A stretch of DNA of 5,273 bases from Chloroflexota bacterium. Its GTDB lineage: Bacteria > Chloroflexota > Limnocylindria > QHBO01. Under the pieces are notes generated by a model that was given only the letters and a program-made list of their open reading frames with translations, was not told the origin of the DNA and ran no database searches. Both the position numbers and the translations under genes were made by a program. The stretch's first letter is position 1; each line of letters starts with the position of its first letter. The DNA is taken from the NCBI GenBank assembly GCA_020848055.1, contig JADLBB010000194.1, positions 1 to 5,273 of the forward strand, written 5' to 3'. Positions 1-5,273 of the stretch are shown here, piece by piece.

Positions 1-7
1 CCTCTGC

Positions 8-13
8 TACCGT
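8..13 (+). promoter_or_regulatory. Possible -10 box of a leaderless puuD transcript
   Basis: The hexamer TACCGT fits the TANNNT core of a -10 element and ends 6 nt before the GTG start, so transcription would begin at or next to the start codon. There is no purine-rich Shine-Dalgarno in the 19 visible upstream bases. The -35 region is outside the window. The match is only three of the six consensus positions (T1, A2, T6), so this is tentative. It gains some weight from the same arrangement at the nitroreductase gene. Confidence 0.3.
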
Positions 14-19
14 GCCCCG

Positions 20-1222
20 GTGGATCCGTACCTCGCCGAATGGTTCAACCTGCTCGTGCGCTGGCTGCACGTCATCGCCGCCATCGCCTGGATCGGCTCG
101 TCGTTCTACTTCATCGCGCTCGACTACTCGCTGCGGCCGCCGAAGGATCCCGATGCCGCCGCGAGGGGCGTGGCCGGCGAGTCGTGGGAGATCCACGGCG
201 GCGGCTTCTACCGCGTCGAGAAGTTCCGCGTCGCCCCCGGCACGCTGCCCGAGGTGCTCAACTGGTTCAAGTGGGAGGCGTACACCACCTGGCTGACCGG
301 CTTCGCGCTGCTCATCGGGCTGTACTACCTGCAGGCCGGAACGTACCTGGTCGATCCCGCGGTCGCCGACCTGTCCCCCATCGCCGCGGTGGCCATCAGT
401 ATCGCCATCCTGACCGCCGCCTGGTTCGTCTACGACGGCCTGTGCCGCCTGCTGGAGGGACGCGATCGGATGCTGGCGCTGGTGCTGGCGGTAGTTGTGA
501 TCGGGGTCGCGTACGGGACGAGCCTGCTGTTCAGCGGGCGCGCGGTGTACATCCAGGTTGGCGCGATGATCGGCACCTGGATGGTGGCCAACGTGTTCTT
601 CGTCATCATCCCCGGCCACTGGGACCTGGTGCGCGCCAAGCAGGCCGGCCAGGAACCCGACCCCAAGCCCGGCCTGCGTGGCAAGCAGCGATCGGTCCAC
701 AACAACTACCTGACCCTGCCGGTCGTCTTCGCCATGCTCAGCAACCACTTCCCGATGACCTACGGCCACGCATACGGCTGGCTGATCTTAGTGGCGATCA
801 TGGCCCTGGCCATCTGGGTCCGGCACTTCTTCAACCTGCGCCACCAGGGCCGCACGGTCTGGGCCATCCCGGTCAGCGCGGCCGTGGCGGTGGTGGCGCT
901 GGCGTTCGTCATCGCTCCAGCGCGCTCCGGGACGGCCAATCCGGACGCCTCGCAGCCGCCGGTTCCGTTCGCGACGGTGCAGGGCATCATCGGGGCCCGC
1001 TGCACGACCTGCCACTCGTCCACCCCGACGCACGAGGGGTTCAGTGCGCCACCGAAGGGCATCGCCTTCGACACGCCCGATCAGATCCGGGCCAACGCCG
1101 CGCTCATCGAACAGATGGCCGTGGTGACCCAGGTCATGCCGCTCGGCAACGTGACCGGCATGACCGACGCGGAGCGCGCGACGCTCGGCGCCTGGATCGC
1201 CCAGGGCGCGAAGGCACCCTAG
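20..1222 (+). CDS. puuD: PuuD-type membrane urate hydroxylase with C-terminal cytochrome c domain
   Basis: The 400-residue protein matches the architecture of PuuD, the integral-membrane, cytochrome c-linked urate oxidase first characterised in Agrobacterium. That enzyme hydroxylates urate to 5-hydroxyisourate in purine catabolism and passes electrons to the respiratory chain. The N-terminal part carries the family signature RWLHVIAAIAWIGSSFYF (residues 14-31) and about eight hydrophobic segments (near 10-33, 86-107, 118-139, 151-171, 177-197, 231-241, 250-267, 280-299). Histidines are scattered through it (17, 59, 200, 227, 243, 250, 269). After the last membrane segment comes a class I cytochrome c domain: haem motif C328-T-T-C331-H332, with Met373 in VMPLGN as the likely distal ligand, and the usual ending (DAERATLGAWIAQGA). 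The GTG start at 20 gives the expected MDPYL-like N-terminus. The frame stays open to the left edge, so an upstream start cannot be fully excluded. No Shine-Dalgarno is visible; a TANNNT box lies 6 nt upstream. Family assignment is strong; urate activity is inferred. Confidence 0.9.
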   Translation: MDPYLAEWFNLLVRWLHVIAAIAWIGSSFYFIALDYSLRPPKDPDAAARGVAGESWEIHGGGFYRVEKFRVAPGTLPEVLNWFKWEAYTTWLTGFALLIGLYYLQAGTYLVDPAVADLSPIAAVAISIAILTAAWFVYDGLCRLLEGRDRMLALVLAVVVIGVAYGTSLLFSGRAVYIQVGAMIGTWMVANVFFVIIPGHWDLVRAKQAGQEPDPKPGLRGKQRSVHNNYLTLPVVFAMLSNHFPMTYGHAYGWLILVAIMALAIWVRHFFNLRHQGRTVWAIPVSAAVAVVALAFVIAPARSGTANPDASQPPVPFATVQGIIGARCTTCHSSTPTHEGFSAPPKGIAFDTPDQIRANAALIEQMAVVTQVMPLGNVTGMTDAERATLGAWIAQGAKAP

Positions 1223-1845
1223 CTCACCGGCAACCGGCCGCGGTGTGCCTGCCAGGTCTCCCAGCGCGCGAACTCGTCCGATGAACGCCAGCCCCGCCTG
1301 AGGGACGGCGACTTCTTGTCGGAGAGCGGGCGGCCGACCGGGATCACGCCGACCGGCGTGTAATCGTCGGGCATGCCGAGCTCGGAGCGAATGGCGTCGA
1401 AGTCGCCACCGGCGAACCCGGCGGCCAAGCCTTCATCCACCGCCGCCAGCAGGATGAGCATCACCGTGCAGCCGATGTCCATCCACCAATACGGCACGCC
1501 CCACTCGTCCTCCGACCCGGGTCCGGCGCGGGGGTCGCGCTTATCGGGCTCGTTGTAGCGGTCGATGTACACCTTTGCCGATACGGCCGGCACGAATAGG
1601 ACCGGCGCCTCGCTCAGCCATGGATCGAATCCCTGGCCGGTGTAGAAGGCCTCGCCGGCCAGTTCGGCGAGCCGCCGGCGGCGAGCCGCATCGGTAACGA
1701 TGACCAATCGTTGGCCCTGGCTGAAGCCGGCCGATGGCGCGCGCTGCGCGGCCGCCGCGATTCGCTCGAGCACGGCCCTATCGATTGCGTCCGGGGCGAA
1801 ATGACGCACCATGCGCCGGCGCTGGACGGCTTCCTTGAACTCCAT
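1219..1845 (-). CDS. Nitroreductase-family FMN oxidoreductase
   Basis: The 208-residue protein has the landmarks of the nitroreductase fold, soluble FMN-dependent enzymes that usually act as dimers with NAD(P)H. The N-terminal RRRMVRHF (9-16) corresponds to the RRSxRxF phosphate-binding element. APSAGFSQGQ (37-46) corresponds to the APSxxNxQ flavin loop. DIGCTVMLILLAAVDEGLAA (123-142) is the central helix that packs on the flavin, followed by VGVIPVGRP (165-173), the usual end of the core. Length is normal for the family. A segment rich in Asp, Pro and Gly (about 98-117) sits where the substrate-binding loop varies between subfamilies. The substrate cannot be read from sequence; nitro compounds, quinones or another electron acceptor are all possible. 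The ATG at 1845 is chosen because the conserved N-terminus begins directly after it. No Shine-Dalgarno precedes it. Its 3' end overlaps puuD by 4 bp, tail to tail. Confidence 0.85.
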   Translation of the reverse strand: MEFKEAVQRRRMVRHFAPDAIDRAVLERIAAAAQRAPSAGFSQGQRLVIVTDAARRRRLAELAGEAFYTGQGFDPWLSEAPVLFVPAVSAKVYIDRYNEPDKRDPRAGPGSEDEWGVPYWWMDIGCTVMLILLAAVDEGLAAGFAGGDFDAIRSELGMPDDYTPVGVIPVGRPLSDKKSPSLRRGWRSSDEFARWETWQAHRGRLPVS

Positions 1846-1851
1846 CGGTCC

Positions 1852-1857
1852 ATGCTA
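1852..1857 (-). promoter_or_regulatory. Probable -10 box for a leaderless nitroreductase transcript
   Basis: On the minus strand the hexamer TAGCAT matches TATAAT at four positions (T1, A2, A5, T6) and ends exactly 6 nt before the ATG at 1845. With the usual 6-7 nt from -10 to start site, the mRNA would begin at the start codon. The bases between contain no Shine-Dalgarno. No good -35 hexamer is seen 16-18 nt further upstream. If real, this gives the gene its own promoter, independent of rpoD read-through. Confidence 0.4.
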
Positions 1858-1921
1858 ACCGCGATCTTGCGGAGCGCGTGCGGTATCCGATCCCGCTCAT
1901 CGGCTACTTCCAACCATTCGG

Positions 1922-1953
1922 GGAGATGGGCACTCCGCGAGTGCCTCCTCTCC
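1922..1953 (-). terminator. Hairpin just after the rpoD stop codon, without U-tract
   Basis: A perfect 7-bp stem GGCACTC/GAGTGCC closes a 3-nt loop (1929-1945). Beyond a small internal loop, GGAGA at 1922-1926 can pair with TCTCC at 1949-1953, giving a longer imperfect hairpin. It begins 4 nt after the rpoD stop, where a terminator or 3'-end stabiliser is expected. No run of U follows on either strand, so it is not a canonical intrinsic terminator. It could instead protect the rpoD mRNA end or act with Rho. Confidence 0.45.
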
Positions 1954-1957
1954 ATCC

Positions 1958-3904
<1,947 letters not shown>

Positions 3905-3906
3905 CG

Positions 3907-5273
3907 TTAGCTCCTCTTGATTCCGGCCGCGACGGCCGATGGGTTGATCGCTCGCTCGAGCTGCTCGCGTTCCAGGTGTAGGACCTGGAACTGCCGCTCG
4001 AGGGCATGGATGTCGTCCGTGGCCGGATCCGCCGGCCCGGCGCTGATCAATGATTGAAGGTCGGCGAGCCGGTCCTGGACCTGCTCTTTCCGCATCCGGA
4101 GCAGGCACACGCGCAGTGCCTCTCGATCGGTGTCCGGGTCCGGCCGAGCGCCCCGCGACCGTGCCGATGCCAGCAGGCCGCGCGCCAGCTCGGCGGTGAC
4201 CGGGTCCAGGCTGCCGACGAAGCTCTCCAGGTCGGGGCGCCCGAGCGAACCGGCCCGTGCCGCCCATGCCCGAGCCAGCCCACGGGCGGACTCGTCGCGG
4301 AACGGCAGGGCCGCGTCGTCAAGATCGGCAGCCAGCACGGGGTTGAGCAACAGCAGCGTCAGCGCCTCTCGCTCGAGCGCGGTGAGCTGCGGGGCGGCAT
4401 CGGCGCGGGGTCGGGCCGCGTCCACCGGACTGATCGGCATCGGACGAGGCCCGCGGGCCAGCTCTTCGCGCAGGATCCTCTCGTCGATGCCGGCCAGCTG
4501 CGCCAGTCCGGGCACGTACGAGTCCTGCTCGACCCGGTCCGGGATGCGTCGCAGCAGGTCGAGCATGCGCCGCGTGTAGGCGCTGCGGCCCTGCGGCTGC
4601 CGCATGTCCACCTCGGCCGCGGCGCGCGTCATGAAGTACGGCAGCAACTCCTCGGCCGATGCGACCGCGGTGCGCCACCCGTCCGGATCGGTGCGGATCA
4701 GCTCGTCGGGGTCCTTGCCGGCCGGGATGCGGATGACGCGCACCTTGCTGACCACGCCCTGCAGCTCCTCGACCAGTCCGCGCTGCGTGGCGGCCTCGCC
4801 CGCGAGGTCCACGTCGTACGCGAGCGCCACCGCCTCGGCGTACCGGTTGGCGAGCTCGACCTGCCCGGCGGTCAGGGCAGTGCCGAGGCTGGCCACGACG
4901 TTGGTGAAGCCCGCCTGGTGGGCGGCCATGACGTCGGTGTAGCCCTCGACGATGACCGCGAGCTTCTCGCGACGGATGGCGCCCTTGGCGCGGTCGATGC
5001 CGTACAGCGTGCGGCTCTTGTCGAACAGCGGCGTGGCCGGCGAGTTGAGGTACTTAGGCCCCTCCGCATCTGGCAGGATGCGCCCGCCGAGGCCGATCGG
5101 CCGGCCGGAGGCATCGCGGATGGGGATGATGATCCGCCCGCGGAAGCGGTCGTAGACGCCGCCGCGGTTCGAGGGACTGACGAGGCCCGCATCGGTCAGT
5201 TCGGAGTCGCTGAAGCCCTTGGCGCGCAGGCGCCTGGTCATGGCGTCCCACGTGTTGGGCGCGTAGCCGATGC
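3907..5273 (-). CDS. dnaG: DNA primase DnaG, 5' end cut off by the window edge
   Basis: The visible 454 residues are the middle and C-terminal parts of bacterial primase, which makes RNA primers at the replication fork. The frame is open through the right edge; the first visible residues IGYAPNTWDAMTRRLRAKGF match the family (GYAPxxWDxLxxxL), so the internal ATG at 5241 is not the start. About 150 residues, including the CHC2 zinc-binding domain, lie outside. The catalytic core shows RGRIIIPIRDASGRPIGLGG, KYLNSPATPLFDKSRTLYG, then the TOPRIM fold with EGYTD (109-113), DVD (153-155) and GKDPDE (185-190). These are the acidic residues equivalent to the metal-binding set of Escherichia coli DnaG. 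The remaining 160 or so residues are the divergent helical C-terminal domain expected to bind the DnaB helicase, ending in a heptad-like Leu/Glu/Arg-rich helix. It is followed 2 nt later by rpoD, the conserved operon order. Confidence 0.95.
   Translation of the reverse strand, partial: IGYAPNTWDAMTRRLRAKGFSDSELTDAGLVSPSNRGGVYDRFRGRIIIPIRDASGRPIGLGGRILPDAEGPKYLNSPATPLFDKSRTLYGIDRAKGAIRREKLAVIVEGYTDVMAAHQAGFTNVVASLGTALTAGQVELANRYAEAVALAYDVDLAGEAATQRGLVEELQGVVSKVRVIRIPAGKDPDELIRTDPDGWRTAVASAEELLPYFMTRAAAEVDMRQPQGRSAYTRRMLDLLRRIPDRVEQDSYVPGLAQLAGIDERILREELARGPRPMPISPVDAARPRADAAPQLTALEREALTLLLLNPVLAADLDDAALPFRDESARGLARAWAARAGSLGRPDLESFVGSLDPVTAELARGLLASARSRGARPDPDTDREALRVCLLRMRKEQVQDRLADLQSLISAGPADPATDDIHALERQFQVLHLEREQLERAINPSAVAAGIKRS
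3911..3915 (-). promoter_or_regulatory. Ribosome binding site of rpoD inside the end of dnaG
   Basis: AGGAG on the minus strand lies 6 nt before the GTG at 3904 and is formed by the last sense codons of dnaG (Lys-Arg-Ser). This fixes the GTG as the rpoD start over the longer in-frame extension. With the dnaG stop only 2 nt before the GTG, ribosomes finishing dnaG could re-initiate directly, which suggests translational coupling. Confidence 0.8.
3969..3991 (-). repeat. Perfect inverted repeat near the 3' end of dnaG
   Basis: GTTCCAGGT at 3969-3977 and ACCTGGAAC at 3983-3991 are exact reverse complements separated by 5 nt, giving a 9-bp stem with a 5-nt loop. It lies within dnaG codons for FQVLHLE and ends 65 bases before the rpoD start. 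It could form a hairpin in the dnaG-rpoD mRNA (processing or pausing site) or be a dyad operator. It may also be chance, since it is fully inside coding sequence. Confidence 0.5.

Noticed and set aside
1225..1245. Possible small hairpin (CACCG/CGGTG) as a bidirectional terminator at the convergent gene ends
   Set aside because: The stem is only 5 bp with a large loop, no T-tract, and it lies inside nitroreductase codons, so it is within chance for GC-rich DNA.
40..1284. Plus-strand open frame of 414 codons overlapping puuD in another frame
   Set aside because: It is an Arg-rich alternate frame of puuD with no domain features, while the puuD frame has clear membrane segments and a haem motif.
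1869..1915. A -35/-10 pair (TTGGAA with a T-poor -10) further upstream of the nitroreductase
   Set aside because: With 17-19 nt spacing the -10 candidates match the consensus at no more than three positions, weaker than the TAGCAT box next to the start.
3905..4267. In-frame N-terminal extension of the sigma factor by 121 residues to an ATG at 4267
   Set aside because: It overlaps dnaG in another frame, reads as Arg/Pro/Gly/Ala-rich shadow sequence, and the GTG at 3904 has a good ribosome binding site directly after the dnaG stop.
5054..5251. ATG at 5241 as the true start of dnaG, and short alternate frames here
   Set aside because: Conserved primase residues (GYAPNTWDA) continue in frame upstream of 5241 to the window edge, so the gene is cut by the window and not N-terminally short.

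Overview
The window is GC-rich bacterial chromosome with short intergenic gaps. It holds four protein genes and no RNA gene, insertion sequence or CRISPR array that I can recognise. The core-gene sequences (a primary sigma factor ending in DYLE, with a Lys/Ala/Pro-rich N-terminal tail and a large spacer between regions 1.2 and 2, downstream of dnaG) and the high GC content fit a high-GC lineage such as Chloroflexota (for example the Limnocylindria group) or a related terrabacterial phylum. This placement is an impression from the sequence, not a search result.

Left part, plus strand: a nearly complete PuuD-type membrane urate hydroxylase (20-1222) with an N-terminal multi-pass membrane domain and a C-terminal cytochrome c domain (CTTCH). 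It converges on a minus-strand nitroreductase-family flavoprotein (1219-1845). The two stop codons share the palindrome CTAG, so there is no intergenic space between them. Both genes lack a clear Shine-Dalgarno sequence. Each has a TANNNT hexamer ending 6 nt before its start codon, the layout expected of leaderless transcripts.

Right part, minus strand: the 3' three quarters of dnaG (primase, running off the right edge) followed 2 nt later by rpoD (primary sigma-70 factor, GTG start at 3904). This is the dnaG-rpoD core of the classical macromolecular synthesis operon. The ribosome binding site of rpoD lies inside the last codons of dnaG, which suggests translational coupling. A perfect 9-bp-stem inverted repeat lies in dnaG about 65 nt upstream of the rpoD start. 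A hairpin without a U-tract follows the rpoD stop. A 112-bp gap then leads to the nitroreductase gene on the same strand.

I see no unknown multi-gene system here. The most unusual points are inside the sigma factor: an extra segment of about 30 residues in region 3 that looks like a partial internal duplication, a spacer of about 180 residues between regions 1.2 and 2, and a low-complexity basic tail built partly from a 31-bp direct repeat.
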